64,000 nt of DNA from Antedon mediterranea (taxonomy: Eukaryota > Echinodermata > Crinoidea > Comatulida > Antedonidae). The stretch lies in assembly GCF_964355755.1 (NCBI RefSeq), contig NC_092676.1, forward strand, positions 5,250,288 through 5,314,287, given 5' to 3'. The notes below the pieces were generated by a model. The model saw nothing but the letters and a program-made list of their open reading frames with translations, was not told where the DNA came from and ran no database searches. Numbering within the stretch: the first letter of the stretch is position 1; each line of letters opens with the position of its first letter. Below are positions 1 through 35,630 of the stretch, one piece after another. Both the position numbers and the translations under genes were made by a program.

Positions 1-521
1 ATTCAGTTTTTTAAACAATTTTTTAAAGTCATTCATTGTAACATTGTCTTTATTTAAAGAGATCAATTATCATATTATTTATTATTAAAAACATTGAATA
101 CATGAAAGTATTAGTATTATGCTATTATCACTTGATAGTGTGATACTATAACATACACACTGTATGATATGCACTATAGAAAACAAATATTGCTTTAAAA
201 AACAGTAGTAATAATAAAAACATACAGTATATTTTATTTAAAACCACTTAGTGTTATTATTTAATTGTTTTTTTGTCTCAGGAATAGCAAATATCATTTC
301 TGCTAACACGATAATGGTGGATTCTAAATCATCTGAATGTTCACGCTATTTTGGATTTTCAGTGTTATGCAAATCATAATTTTGACAGGCTAAGACAAGT
401 TTTGGGGTTCAAGAAATTCATATCACTATAACATACGTACTGTACGATATGCATATGAAAACCAAATATTGCTTTAAAAAACCAGTAGTAATAATAAATT
501 AAATATTGGTTATCTTAACAG

Positions 522-596
522 GTATTTACAGGAAAACGCTATAACTACCATAGAACCAGATGCATTTTCTTCTTTTGCTTCATCACTTAATCGTTT
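522..596 (+). CDS. Leucine-rich-repeat exon, partial gene
   Basis: A 75-nt exon is bounded by an AG acceptor at 520-521 and a GTAAGT donor at 597. With one nucleotide carried in and two carried out it reads YLQENAITTIEPDAF followed by SSFASSLNRL. This fits the extracellular LRR pattern (N-x-I-x-x-I-x-x-x-A-F-x-x-L-x-x-L). The phase equals that of the second LRR exon at 1056, so the two can be spliced together. Modular LRR exons of about 72 nt with this phase are typical of LRR receptors and secreted LRR proteins. The rest of the gene lies upstream of the window. The gene identity is unknown. Confidence 0.72.
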
Positions 597-1055
597 GTAA
601 GTTCAAACTATGTGATTTTATTATAATTTAAATATTCCCCAACATACTATGAAGTAGCTATTTGGAAAATAATTTATCCTGCAGGTTAAAAGTTAAAAAT
701 ATAGGATACAACGTTAGTTATTTGCTGTAAGATTCAACTTGAATTGAACGAGAAACTTTGCAAACAAGTGTAAAAGTGTATTTGGTTTTCATCGGGATTC
801 TTAACTTAATGTATTGCAACACTGGAATGGTTACGTATAAATAATTTTTTTTAAACAACACATTTATGATAATATTAGTCGTTGATTATATTCATTCCAA
901 TTTTCCTTCTGACTTCGCAAATTATTTCACAAGAGCCCCTGGTTATTTACCTCCTATACAACCTATACTCAAGAAATATTACATAACCTTTATTTTAAAA
1001 CGTTACTATTTTCAAAATTTACTATGGTTAATCATCGTTGAATATTATCATTTAG

Positions 1056-1127
1056 ATATTTATATGGGAACAGATTGCTGTTTTACGAAGATAAAACTTT
1101 TAAAGAATTGACCAACTTAACAACATT
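1056..1127 (+). CDS. Leucine-rich-repeat exon, 72 nt, partial gene
   Basis: This exon is exactly 72 nt, with acceptor TTTAG at 1051-1055 and donor GTAAGT at 1128. It translates as YLYGNRLLFYEDKTF followed by KELTNLTTL, one complete 24-residue LRR unit. It takes one nucleotide from the previous exon and gives two to the next, matching the exon at 522-596. The length and phase are those of tandem-duplicated LRR exons. I could not place a following LRR or C-terminal cap exon with confidence before 2 kb, so the 3' end of the gene is unresolved or decayed. Confidence 0.75.
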
Positions 1128-2196
1128 GTAAGTATGACAGGTGTGCATACACAATGTTGCTGTTATTATTTTTCAAAATCAATATTTAAGAATTTGAATT
1201 TCATTTAATTCGTACAACTCAGGTCAATTGTCTTAAGTGTATCTCATGGTTAAAGTGTTGATTGGTCCTTTAATTACATTAATGTGTATTATTCATCGGC
1301 GTTCTATACACTAATTTATCAGTTATGTTAATGTTTCCGTAAACTTTATGTCTAAGGGTATGTTCTGACTCACACCACATTGGAGGTGCTTTGCTTTCAG
1401 CTGCTAAACCTTTTTTATAACAATATTGGCGCTGTTGTTTAACCAGTTTCAATTTTTTTTATTGAATATTCTGTTTTAATTTTAGGAAGCTATTATCAGT
1501 AATCTTGTCATATAATCTACATTAATAATTTAAATGTTAGTTTATGTTCAATATAAAATATACATTAACATTAATATGGTAATTCCAATTAAATGTTACA
1601 GTTCATAGTATGTTCTTATTCTTTGTGTAATTATATTATGAGAATACACATAATACGGTGATATTCTGAATAGAATTTATCAGAAAGTATCAATTACTGA
1701 ATTTATTTGAATAAACGCCTTCCAAGTACGCAAAACAATTAAGTAAATTTCCTTCAATTGTTAAAACTGTTAAAATGCAACTAAAAATCAGTCGCATTCA
1801 TTTGTTGTGTGTTTACTTTTTCTTTTATAGGCGATCTGATTGTGCAAGACTGTGTTGACTCGTTGGAGATATTGATGACTGTCAACCTCGATGTGAAGAT
1901 GTACAAACAAGAGATGTATTGATTTTTATTCTTTTAATTTCCTTTATTTTGTCGAACAAAATCCACACGAAAACAAAATGAATCACTGTCAAGTGGCTCA
2001 CCAAAGTGGAAATGGGCAAGAAAACACATAATTAAACTAGAGAGCAATCTGGGAATCTATGCCTCCGTCTACAGTATAATTTTTCTACATAAAAATCTGC
2101 TTTTTAAAATTGTTATTTATTTTCTAAATGTCTTAGTACTATGTGTGATTTTACACTGAATTCAACTAAAAAAAATAGTAAATCGGCGTTTGGTGT
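1128..2196. other. Non-coding stretch after the LRR exons
   Basis: AT-rich DNA with no convincing exon. A candidate acceptor at 1830 opens into a frame that, in the LRR phase, stops after about nine codons. No repeat family found elsewhere in the window was recognised here. Confidence 0.4.
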
Positions 2197-2341
2197 AAAG
2201 CCCTGTCTACACTACCAAACTAAGTTGACAAAAAAGGTGTAATGTGTCCAAATGTGGTTTTGATATGTCGTCGTCATGTCCATATATGGGCACATCACAT
2301 TTTTTTGTCACATAAGGTTTGATAGTGTAGACAGAGCTTTA
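2197..2341. mobile_element. MITE family A copy 1 (TCTACACTATCAAAC hairpin)
   Basis: A palindromic element of about 145 bp. The left terminus is CCTGTCTACACTACCAAAC and the right terminus is GTTTGATAGTGTAGACAGAG, its reverse complement. The interior carries the family hallmark CATATATGGGCACATCACAT. It has no coding capacity. Some left-end bases have diverged. Confidence 0.85.
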
Positions 2342-2535
2342 CAACCAGACAATCTTAAGATTGCACTGCCTCTGAAGTCACTGACAGGCTGATATGTTAT
2401 TGCCATTTTATTGTATTTAACAGCATTGTGTTTATTGTAATTGCAGTGTGTTACCTCAAGACATTCGTGTCCAGTAAGAAATGACAGAGAAATCTCAACG
2501 GAATATGAAATGTATAAAAACGAAAAGAAAGCAAG

Positions 2536-2538
2536 GGT

Positions 2539-2570
<32 letters not shown>

Positions 2571-2572
2571 CT
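2536..2572. repeat. GAT trinucleotide microsatellite
   Basis: An uninterrupted run of GAT triplets, followed by a short GGTTCC duplication. Confidence 0.9.
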
Positions 2573-2826
2573 GGTTCCGGTTCCGGATATTCGTAATGGC
2601 AATTGGTTCTCATCGATTGGATGAGGATTCCTGAGGAAATATAATGTTTGGGCAACGACATTCATTATCCTCATACACAATTGTATATATGTTTAAGTGC
2701 AAAAAGTGCGTCACAGTTTGGTTTCCTCTCAATCCAATTGCGCAATCTCTATTTCTGGTTTTGCTTATGAAATTTGTATCTATCGTATTCGTATGTAATC
2801 TTCAGCATCTAAAAATATTTTATTGC

Positions 2827-3204
2827 AGTAATTATTCGAATAAACGCCCCTTCCCCTACATAGAAAATTAATTTGAATAAACGCCCAAACACCTTAATAA
2901 AAATACCCTCAAATAAACGCCCGGGGCATTTATTTATTTCCTCGAATAAAAACCCTGTCACATATACACAATATTGTATTACAACATCTATTTGTAGTAC
3001 TGTAGGTAGAATTCATTGATTGTCATCTACAATTTACCAAGTATTTTGAAACAATTTTTACTGTATTTTATCACTTTCATATCCAGCGGGTATTTATTTA
3101 TTGATTATATGTTACCAAATTACACTCAAAAAAATAAACGCCTCCCCTAAATAAACCTGAACACGAAGCGCTCCAGGGCCTTTGGCTTATTCGAATAATT
3201 ACGG
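2827..3204. mobile_element. MITE with AGTAATTATTCGAATAA termini
   Basis: The left end reads AGTAATTATTCGAATAA and the right end reads TTATTCGAATAATTAC, its inverted copy. The interior has several AATAAACGCC repeats, and the same motif recurs near 1710. It is about 380 bp with no ORF, consistent with a non-autonomous DNA transposon. The superfamily is not determined. Confidence 0.6.
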
Positions 3205-4182
3205 TACTGTATATATTTGTGATCACAATGATGTAACTTAAATTGTATAATCCATTTTTGTTTAAAATTATCACACTGCAAGTTTAAAGTTCGTTTTTAG
3301 GATTTTATCAGTAATTATACATTCACTAATTCATAATAATACACATGATAATTTATTTAATTTATTGTGTTATCTTGTGAGTTTGAATTGACATCTGTAC
3401 GAAAGATTGTAACGTTTAAATAGGCATATCATGGAAGTTATTCATTCGTTCATTTATTTGGTAAAAACAAGAAAAATGTATGAGAACAGGATAATTACAC
3501 GCAATACTGTGTGTACTAGAAATAGGATTTAAAAATGTATAAACTTCATTAAGGTTTCATCAAATGTTATTTGATTATTTTAATTGCGAGTAGTGTGGCT
3601 CTTGGCCTGACATTTTTAAAGTATAATTGCAATTTACCTTGCAGCTCTAAAGTGTTTTTTAAACAAACTTATATTTTTACCAGCACGTATGAACTTAAAT
3701 TTGAATACTAGCAGCTCTAATTTTCAAAATTGTCTTAGCTCAGTCCCAACCATGATAGGGCTGGTCCTGGAGACTTATATGTTCTGTTTCATATATCAAT
3801 GTATAAGTGCAATTTCCGAGGATCTAACAGCTCTATTTTCAAACTGTGCTTAGCTAAGCCCCAGGCATGGTGGTGGGGCTGAGGTACTGGAGACTCTGTT
3901 TCATATTGGTTATTAGTTAGTTTCACATTTACAATTTTAGCACCCCTCCAGACAGCAATCTGGTATATAAGATAATTTCAGTTTAACCTAATATGGTGAT
4001 GATTGCATTGTATGGAAATGGAAAAAGAACAATGTCAGAAAACGTAAATTCTAAATTTACATTAGAACTGAAACATGTTACATTCTTAATAATATTGGTT
4101 AATTAAATTGAATATCTTAACACAAGGTGTTGAATTGCATTGCTTGAATATTGTATTTTCATTTCACGTTTTGTGTAATAAC
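3205..4182. repeat. Intergenic DNA with an old tandem duplication
   Basis: Two diverged copies of an approximately 82-bp segment (about 3712-3793 and 3826-3907) share CAGCTCTA, CTTAGCT and TGGAGACT motifs, each followed by TCTGTTTCATAT. Nothing else recognisable was found in this AT-rich interval. Confidence 0.5.
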
Positions 4183-4356
4183 AAGGTTTATCGCAAATAA
4201 CGTGCGCGACGCATGGTGTAGGAAGGACATGGGAGCAAACGCCACGACGCGTACGTACGTAATTTGATGTTTTTACGTATGCGCGCGTTGTGACATACTT
4301 TGCTCCCAAACCCTTCCCATTATACATTTTGCAATCAATCATTTGCGATACACCTT
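4183..4356. mobile_element. Imperfect palindromic element (MITE-like)
   Basis: AAGGTTTATCGCAAAT at the left pairs with ATTTGCGATACACCTT at the right. The inner arms GGGAGCAAACG and TTTGCTCCC also pair, so most of the 174 bp can fold into one long hairpin. The local GC content is higher than in the flanks. Confidence 0.55.
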
Positions 4357-5103
4357 ACGGTCATTAAAGAAATAACATAGATTCTTTGTTTTTGTTTTCC
4401 GCTTACTGTTATCGCTCGGCTGTGTAACTTGGCCTTTAGGAAGATGGATTAAATTGTTCCCGATCGAAAAGACTGACGAGTAACGTCACATCATGGGATG
4501 ACATTGTTACGAAGCAAAATTTGGGACATAGCAAAATAAATACTTACAATTGTGATACAAGAATTCTATATTTGATCAAAACGATTTCTGTACTGTACTA
4601 TGCCTACCTAGACGTAATGAACTCTTATTTGTACACAATTATTTACGTACATAAATTATGATAAGTAAGTACAATTATGTAAGTACAGAAAAATACAGAA
4701 TGTTGTCGACACAGAATTGAGATCTCTCAGGCCTACCCACCCAAAAACAATAATAATTTAATATTAACAGAATTACCTAGGCCTATTAGGCTATATACAA
4801 ACTTAACTATATATATGAAAATTAATTATGTCTGCGTGTGAAGGTTCCTCAAAATACCTCACATTTAGATAAACGTAAAGATGCCTGTTTGAAAGATATC
4901 CATGGCGCCGAATCACGTATATCAGAGCCGACGTGGACATATAAAAATGAAGCCCCTAGAAGGGAAGGGGAATTTATAGGTCATTTCAATCGATTTCTGA
5001 GCACATAAAATTTCACATGAAAGAATACATTTTAGGTTACACGCACTTTTAAGCACTGGGCCTGGTGCGCCACTGGTTATATTCACGCAAAATCTATTCT
5101 TCT

Positions 5104-5270
5104 AATGCTCTGTCTACACTATCAAACTAGTTTGACAAAAACAGTTTGATGTGCCCAAATATGGTAGTGATATGCCCAAATATGGAAGTGATATGACATA
5201 ATCATGTCCCTATATGGGCACATCACATTTTTTTGTCACATAAAGTTTGATAGTGTAGACAAAGCTTTAA
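5104..5270. mobile_element. MITE family A copy 2
   Basis: A full-length copy: GCTCTGTCTACACTATCAAA at the left, TTTGATAGTGTAGACAAAGC at the right, and an internal direct duplication of TGCCCAAATATGG. Confidence 0.88.
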
Positions 5271-6286
5271 ATACTGTATTTTCTGAATGCGTGTGTCATA
5301 GAAGTCTTACTTTCTATTTCATTTCATCAATTTAATGATTTTGCTGTTGAAAATATGCAGAGGGGGGGGGGGGACATGTCAGCGATGAAGACCACTCAAA
5401 TAAAAAGTGTACCAAAATTAAGTCCACTTGCCAGTGGAGAAATAAATTTTATCGAAACAAAACTTGGAATTCAAAAGAAACGAAATGGGAATTGTGTCTA
5501 CTAAAAGACGACCAGCCATGTAGTCATGATCTAAATATCAATAAAAAAAACAATTTAATGTGTGCATATGTTTCACAAATTCATACAACACATAACATTA
5601 GTGTAGACAGATTACATGTAGAATTAACATTGCTAAACAAATATGGTATTAGGAAAAACACAACGGTGCCGATTAAAATGTTCAGATCCAACTCCTTCAC
5701 TCCGAGTGCAGAATGTAGAAATTTTGGAACTTATAGTAGACAATAAAGCAATACAAAATTCACCAATACGATTTGCAAAAGGATGCGAATGAACTGGTTT
5801 ATTTTGATAATATTTATTTACTGTATTTAGTTTGTTTTTTAGTTTACTGTGATTGAAAGTATAATCCATTCAATAGAAAGAATAAATTTACTAATAGGTT
5901 AACAAACATTATGAAACATTATTATTCTTTATCTAATGTACATGGTATGTTTCCTGTGAAATGAATTCCTTGTTACGAGTAGGGGGTAAACCCCAATGAA
6001 CTGGTTCACGAAATATATTACTAACTATCTGAGTGATAGGACAGTGATTTATTTACTATTGGTAATCTTTGGCTACTTTCTTAAAAACGCAAAACCACTC
6101 TGTTTTCAAACAAAGAGAGCATTTTAATTTTGAATCCTTGATGTAATACTCCGGTTGAATAAGAAATAAATTTGCACTTGGCAGGCGTCATTCATAAGAA
6201 TATTTTTAAGTAGCCCACTTATTACCAGCCAGTAAATCAGTTTTGTTACTGGTCTAAATTCCTTGTTACTTTTAGTTACTATTTAA
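5271..6286. other. Intergenic DNA with one unidentified short ORF
   Basis: A plus-strand frame at 5492-5746 stays open for 84 codons and contains ISVDRLHVELTLLNKYG. It has no conventional start and no family I recognise. It may be a decayed exon or transposon fragment. The remainder is featureless AT-rich DNA with a G9 run near 5366. Confidence 0.3.
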
Positions 6287-6748
6287 CATGTCAACACTCA
6301 ACATGATGTAAGTATCTGATCATGGCATGTCATAGGTCAAATTACTTGCATAACTACATTATGCACATGTCAACACTCAACATGATGTAAGTATCTGATC
6401 ATGGCATGTCATTGGTCAAATTACTTGCATAACTACATTATGCACATGTCAACACTCAACATGATGTAAGTATCTGATCATGGCATGTCATAGGTCAAAT
6501 TACTTGCATAACTACATTATGCACATGTCAACACTCAACATGATGTAAGTATCTGATCATGGCATGTCATAGGTCAAATTAATTGCATAACTACATTATG
6601 CACATGTCAACACTCAACATGATGTAAGTATCTGATCATGGCATGTCATAGGTCAAATTACTTGCATAACTACATTATGCAAATGTCAACACTCAACATG
6701 ATGTAAGTATCTGATCATGGCATGTCATTGGTCAAATTACTTGCATTG
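6287..6748. repeat. 79-bp tandem repeat, about 5.8 copies
   Basis: Units begin at 6287, 6366, 6445, 6524, 6603 and 6682 with CATGTCAACACTCAACATGA. The copies are nearly identical, with a few substitutions such as CATAGG versus CATTGG. It lies downstream of POLR3B. Confidence 0.95.
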
Positions 6749-7000
6749 CACTTGTATCTTTGCATTGTGTCCTAGAAACAATATAAATTATAAATTGGAT
6801 CTGGTCGTTTAGTTTCTTTTTTATTACAACAATTGAAAATACATAAATAGAGCATTTTTGGATTTAAACATCATTTATCAAAATCAAACAATTACCATAA
6901 ACACATGGTATTTGGATTGGTAAGCAAGCATTATAACTTCACATACTGTAGATGTGGGATCATAACTACACACAGGCCTGCCTCATCCAGGCTATTTTTT

Positions 7001-7203
7001 ATATTTATATTTATACTGGGTAACCTCTTCAGTCAAAGACTGGTCTCCCAGAGGGCCCAGTTGGTGATCAGTGGCTGTGATGTACTAATACACCGGGGTA
7101 ACCCCTTACTCGTCTCGAAAGATGTACTAGGTTCTTTAAAGTGCACACAAGCTAGATGTGTACACTGGACCTACGGTTTATAGTCCTTATCCGAGAAGAC
7201 TCA
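7001..7203 (-). mobile_element. tRNA-derived SINE family S, head-truncated copy
   Basis: This is the body and tail of the SINE found complete at 56503. It shares CTCTGGGAGACC, the GGGGTTACCCCGGTGTA core and the ACCGTAGGTCCAGTGTACAC block. It lacks the tRNA-like promoter head and ends after GAGTCTTCTCGG. Confidence 0.85.
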
Positions 7204-7260
7204 ACACATGACACTTGGATTGGTAAGCAAGCATCATAACTTCACCTACTGTTAGGCCTA

Positions 7261-7643
7261 ACATTACCCATGCTTTAAACCCTTGACCCTTGTATGAGTA
7301 AGGAACCAGAGTAAAGCGAGCATCAAAACTTCACCTACTGGAGGCCTAACATTACCCATGCTTTAAACCCTTGACCCTTGTATGAGTAAGGAACCAGAGT
7401 AAAGCGAGCATCAAAACTTCACCTACTGGAGGCCTAACATTACCCATGCTTTAAACCCTTGACCCTTGTATGAGTAAGGAACCAGAGTAAAGCGAGCATC
7501 AAAACTTCACCTACTGGAGGCCTAACATTACCCATGCTTTAAACCCTTGACCCTTGTATGAGTAAGGAACCAGAGTAAAGCGAGCATCAAAACTTCACCT
7601 ACTGGAGGCCTAACATTACCCATGCTTTAAACCCTTAAATGAG
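7261..7643. repeat. 88-bp tandem repeat, 4.4 copies
   Basis: Units start at 7261, 7349, 7437, 7525 and 7613 (partial) with ACATTACCCATGCTTTAAAC. The array lies 86 bp past the POLR3B stop codon and may be transcribed in its 3' UTR. Diverged half-copies at about 7216 and 6905 suggest an older, wider array. Confidence 0.93.
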
Positions 7644-7728
7644 TAAAGCTAGCACATCACTTCACAGGAGCTTAGTGTTGTTCACAAAGTTTTAACCTTT
7701 TTTACACAGTAGATGTCGCACACAATGT

Positions 7729-31257
<23,529 letters not shown>

Positions 31258-32189
31258 ATTATTATCAACTCTTTATTTTTCAGTGGATAATCTAAACTAG
31301 AAAATATATTTTATCAAATTGATTAATAAAAAGACAATTAATTATAATAATTAGTAATTGGTCAATAATTTTAGCTCAAAAAAGTTTGTCAGAACTTACC
31401 TCACTCCCCCGCTCCCCAAAATATAGCCTAGTTTCAAACTTTCTGTTTTATTTATAGGCCTATAGGCCTAGGCTATTCTTCCACAAAAAAACAATACAAA
31501 ATGAACCTAGTGGTCACGTTAGGTGCGAAAGTACAGTAGCGCGCGGTCAGGTACTGTAGGCCTAAGGCCTACTAGCCTGGCTGGTATTCTACACCACTGC
31601 AGTGGACTGAAACTAGGCCTGGCCCTATCTATGCTACTAGCCTGCTTGCCTTGTCTAACTAGAGAGAGGGCCACCACCAGCAGGCCAGGGCCTAGCTTTA
31701 GCTAAGTTTTCTACTCTAAGCTAGCATGTTAATTATCATAATTTTAAGCTACCTCCAATTATCCAACACCCCTATGTTTGAAGCACTAGCAGGTTACTTT
31801 GTTTTTTTTAGTTAAAAATTAGGCGTGCTTTAACTTCCAAAACATAGAAACATGTGTGCGAAAAAAGGTTGTTGACGATAAGCGCCACCAACTAATCTAC
31901 AAACTGAAACTATGGAACGCCGTTTGTGCCTACAGTATAGGCAGACATGTTCGCCAATTACTTATAGTCAAATTCTATCAAATTTTATCTTTACCAATCA
32001 TCCATAGTAATTTAAATCAGTTTTAAATATTTGTGTGTTTCAATATGTTGTTTATCATACTGTAGCTTGGAATATAGTATTTCTTATTTGTATGTATGGT
32101 AATGAAATGTAATACTGATTCAATAAAATATTAACCAATAACAGAACAAAAGGTAGAAAACACAATGAGTATTATGCAGTAAAATATGA
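31258..32189. other. POLR3B upstream region
   Basis: Holds the POLR3B 5' leader and presumably its promoter. A splice-acceptor-like TTTTCAG at 31278-31284 lies on the plus strand and is not relevant to the minus-strand gene. No TATA box or CpG-rich promoter could be assigned. AGGCCT-rich DNA lies at 31445-31700. Confidence 0.35.
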
Positions 32190-32689
32190 TTATTTATTCA
32201 AAAAATCTCCCATACACCAGAAAAACAATATTTCTTTTGTCACCATTTTCCTCGAATTTTAACAGTGTAAAAGGCAACAGTTAAAATTCGACTCTAGAGC
32301 TCAACAAACACAACACGCACAATGCTTTAAACCACTTGCATTAAAAATATCCAAATCATTTGGGCCGCAATTTTAACGTATCAAAGCTACCTAAACGACT
32401 GCGCATGATCACACAAGAAGACATTCAATTTCTAACATTATAATATAACAGTTTTCTAACAACAAACCCATAGCAACAGTGTTACAATTTTCTGTATTAT
32501 AAATCTATGTATTGCACGAATAACTAACATCTTAAATTGTTGTCAATTGTGCACCGATCGTAATCACTTAAATCTAAATGAATTATTTATTAATTTAAAT
32601 GATTAACTATAAATATTTAATGAATATGCAAAGTTATATTATTAACTTTAATTAAATGTAAATTAATATTTTAATCTATATGGATATTT

Positions 32690-33075
32690 CAGCTTTACAA
32701 TATGCATAAATTATTGATAAATATGCAAATGATTATTCAAATAGAACTGAAGTATTTATCAATATGTAAATAAATATTCAAAAAGGCCCAAGTCATTAAC
32801 AATATGCAAATGATTATTCAAATAGGTCTAATGTAATATCAATATGCAAATGAATATTCGAATAGGCCCAAGTCATTAAAAATATGCAAATGATTATTCA
32901 AATAGGTCTGATGTAATATCAATATGCAAATGAATATTCAAAATCAATAGAAGTCTATACAAATATGCAAATGATTATTCAAATAGGTCTGATGTAATAT
33001 CAATATGCAAATGAATATTCAAAATCAACAGAAGTCTATACAAATATGTAAATGATTATTCAAATAGGCATTAAA
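32690..33075. repeat. Diverged tandem repeat rich in ATGCAAAT octamers
   Basis: Units of about 40-60 bp, each with AATATGCAAATGATTATTCA or AATATGCAAATGAATATTC. I count seven perfect ATGCAAAT octamers plus three near-matches in under 400 bp. It lies in the presumed HIPK 3' UTR. Confidence 0.85.
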
Positions 33076-33597
33076 ACCAATCTGTCAACACATGAGAATA
33101 TGTAACAAAGTACACAGATTAAATAATCACGGCATCAATGTAAACAACTTTGGATATTACTTGGAGGAAAATGGTATAACCCAAAAAACCTATTGAATGT
33201 TCATATATAATTTCTGTGTTGTTATTCTTAGAATACCGGACCAAATTGACACTACATGGCTACAAGTTAATTGTCATTTCATCATCCTGGAAACACATTA
33301 AACCCCACAACACATATGCATTCATTAAAAACACAATACAAAAACATTGGCATTTACTATTGTAAAATGGACAATAATTTCTAAAATAGATTAGCAATTT
33401 ATTAAATACAACTATTAAAAAGCACACAAATCGATAGTGGAAATAATAGTTAATTTTAACCACAGTTTAAAAAACATATATTAGGCACCTAGAATAAAAT
33501 AAAACACCATAGCAATCAAACTAGAATTACTAATAAACACACTATATTAAAATTAACAAATCATAAAGTAAAAAGGAAGTCAATGTGTATGGTAGCG

Positions 33598-33955
33598 CAT
33601 GTGTTTGGTAAATTCTGCATTGGCAAAAACTGAATTTACCTAGGGAAAAAACCAAAAAATATGCATGTTAACACAATTTTAAAAAGTTGGAAAACTAAAA
33701 TGCATTACATAACCAACTTTGTTTTCTAACAACAGAATACAATTGTGTACCATGTGTTTGGTAAATTCTGCATTGGCAAAAACTGAATTCACCTAGGGGT
33801 AACATTTGTTAGAATTATTGTTTTTTGTACTAATTAACTTCCAATATAACTGTATTTAGATTATGCATGTTAACAAAACAATTTTAAAAGTTGTCAAACC
33901 AAAATGCATTACATAACCAACTTTGTTTTCTAACAACAGAATACAAATTAATTTG
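33598..33955. repeat. Direct duplication in HIPK 3' region
   Basis: Two copies start GTGTTTGGTAAATTCTGCAT (about 33600 and 33752) and both end CAACTTTGTTTTCTAACAAC. The second has about 40 bp of extra internal sequence. Confidence 0.85.
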
Positions 33956-34205
33956 TGTTATTATTTTCCCGTTTTCTAGCATTTTGTTTCTTACATACAT
34001 TTATATTTTTTTAAATATATAGATATATTAATTGCAAGTCAATAATTGCATTTTAGTTTCGAATAAAGTACTCAACAAAATCAACCAAGATACATAAAGC
34101 GACTCATTAAAATAATACATAACCAATATATAATACATAACCAATAAAACAACGCATTATTCACTGAAAAATGAACACAAACAGAATAAGTTTAAACAAA
34201 CGCAT

Positions 34206-34515
34206 TTAGGGATCATGTCAAGGTTATTCTACTGCAGTAACTTCATTTTTTTTACTGCAGTACTGTGATTTAGCTTTATTTATGAGGCAGCTACCGCAAT
34301 AAACAGTAGGGAGGTTTCGCAACCTTACGAATACGATAACGAAAACGGATACATCACGCACACGTATTCGTTTTCGTAAGCCATAAAAAAATCTGTTTTT
34401 ACTACCACTTTCCAAACAAACAAAAAACTTGCTAAATGATTGCATAAACAGGTTAAATTGTAAACAAAATGCGGGTACTGCAGTAACTGCAGTAGAATAA
34501 TTTTGACATGGTCCC
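34206..34515. mobile_element. MITE family B copy carrying a nested family C end
   Basis: Termini AGGGATCATGTCAAGGTTAT and AATTTTGACATGGTCCCTTA. An internal segment (34308 to about 34398), GGGAGGTTTCGCAACCTTAC onward, is one end of family C. Confidence 0.85.
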
Positions 34516-34962
34516 TTAAAACAAAGTATGGTGTATAGAAATTGTATACAATTTATTAATGAATATTTTAATATTTATGCACTTTAATTCAAAATTAATT
34601 TTATTTGAATTCATTTTTCATTGAATAATACATATTTAAATACTATGGCTTTTTTTTCTACATGCGGAAAATTTAAAAGAATGAAAAAACAAATACTGAC
34701 CACTATATTATAAACAAAATGTTGTCAACGCCAGAAATGCAAACAAGGACATTTAAAACGATAGGACATGGATGTTGGAAGGTATATTTAATTGTTGTTT
34801 TCACGATTGAATCGGTTTTAAAGTAATGTTTGTAGTAAGTATCTTTGCAAAAATAAAGTTTTAATTATTACATTGTAGTAAGACGTCATTCATAAAAATT
34901 ATTGATGCTTTATACTACAACCATCTTCTGTCGGGAAGGAATCAACAAACACATTACATTTT

Positions 34963-35102
34963 AAGCCATGTCTACACTATCAAACTTTATGCGACAAAAA
35001 AATGAGATGTGCCCATATATGGACATGATGATGTCATATCACCACCATATTTGGGAACATCACATTCTTTTTCTCAAACTAGTTTGATAGTGTACACAGA
35101 GG
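34963..35102. mobile_element. MITE family A copy 4
   Basis: GTCTACACTATCAAACTTTA at the left and ACTAGTTTGATAGTGTACAC at the right, with an internal CCCATATATGGACATGATG block. Confidence 0.88.
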
Positions 35103-35418
35103 TGCGTGTTGACGAGGGTATTGTCATTAGGGCAGATAAACTGGCAGTATAGTATAAGAATTCTACGCTATGGAGTAGAAAAAAAATTGATGGATGTGTT
35201 ATTAGACAAATAACATCCCATCAAATAAATTACGGCAGTGCATATACTGGATTGATATTAATAATATGATATTCTCAAAAGTTTCAAAAGTGAAAATAAA
35301 AGTGTAAAGACTTGTATAAAACAGTAAAGACTATAATTGTAAATGTATACAATTAATAAAATATTTGATTATAAAAAAAAAAAATGGTTCTTTGCTATTT
35401 TGTTGTGAATTTTACTTA

Positions 35419-35630
35419 GAGATCATGTCAATATTATTCTACTGTAGTTACTGCAGTAACTTCATTTTTTACTGTAATAATGTTTGACTTTAGTTTGTGA
35501 GGAGTTTATGAGGCAATCATTGTAAATAAACTGTGTGTATGATTATTTAAAAAAAGCTTGCTAAAATCTGCATAAATAAATGTAGTTACTGCAGTAACTG
35601 CAGTAGAATAATCTTAACATGGTCACTTCA
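35419..35630. mobile_element. MITE family B copy
   Basis: Full-length, about 212 bp. Termini GAGATCATGTCAATATTATT and ATAATCTTAACATGGTCACT, with internal TACTGCAGTAACT repeats near both ends and the family block AAAGCTTGCTAAA. Confidence 0.85.

Noticed and set aside
282-378. Possible LRR N-terminal exon (IANIISANTIMVD)
   Set aside because: The resemblance is weak, the phase is wrong for the two clear LRR exons, and no good donor follows.
1831-1921. Possible terminal exon of the LRR gene
   Set aside because: A good acceptor exists, but the LRR splice phase gives a stop after about nine codons and another phase gives an unrecognisable peptide. Not reported as coding.
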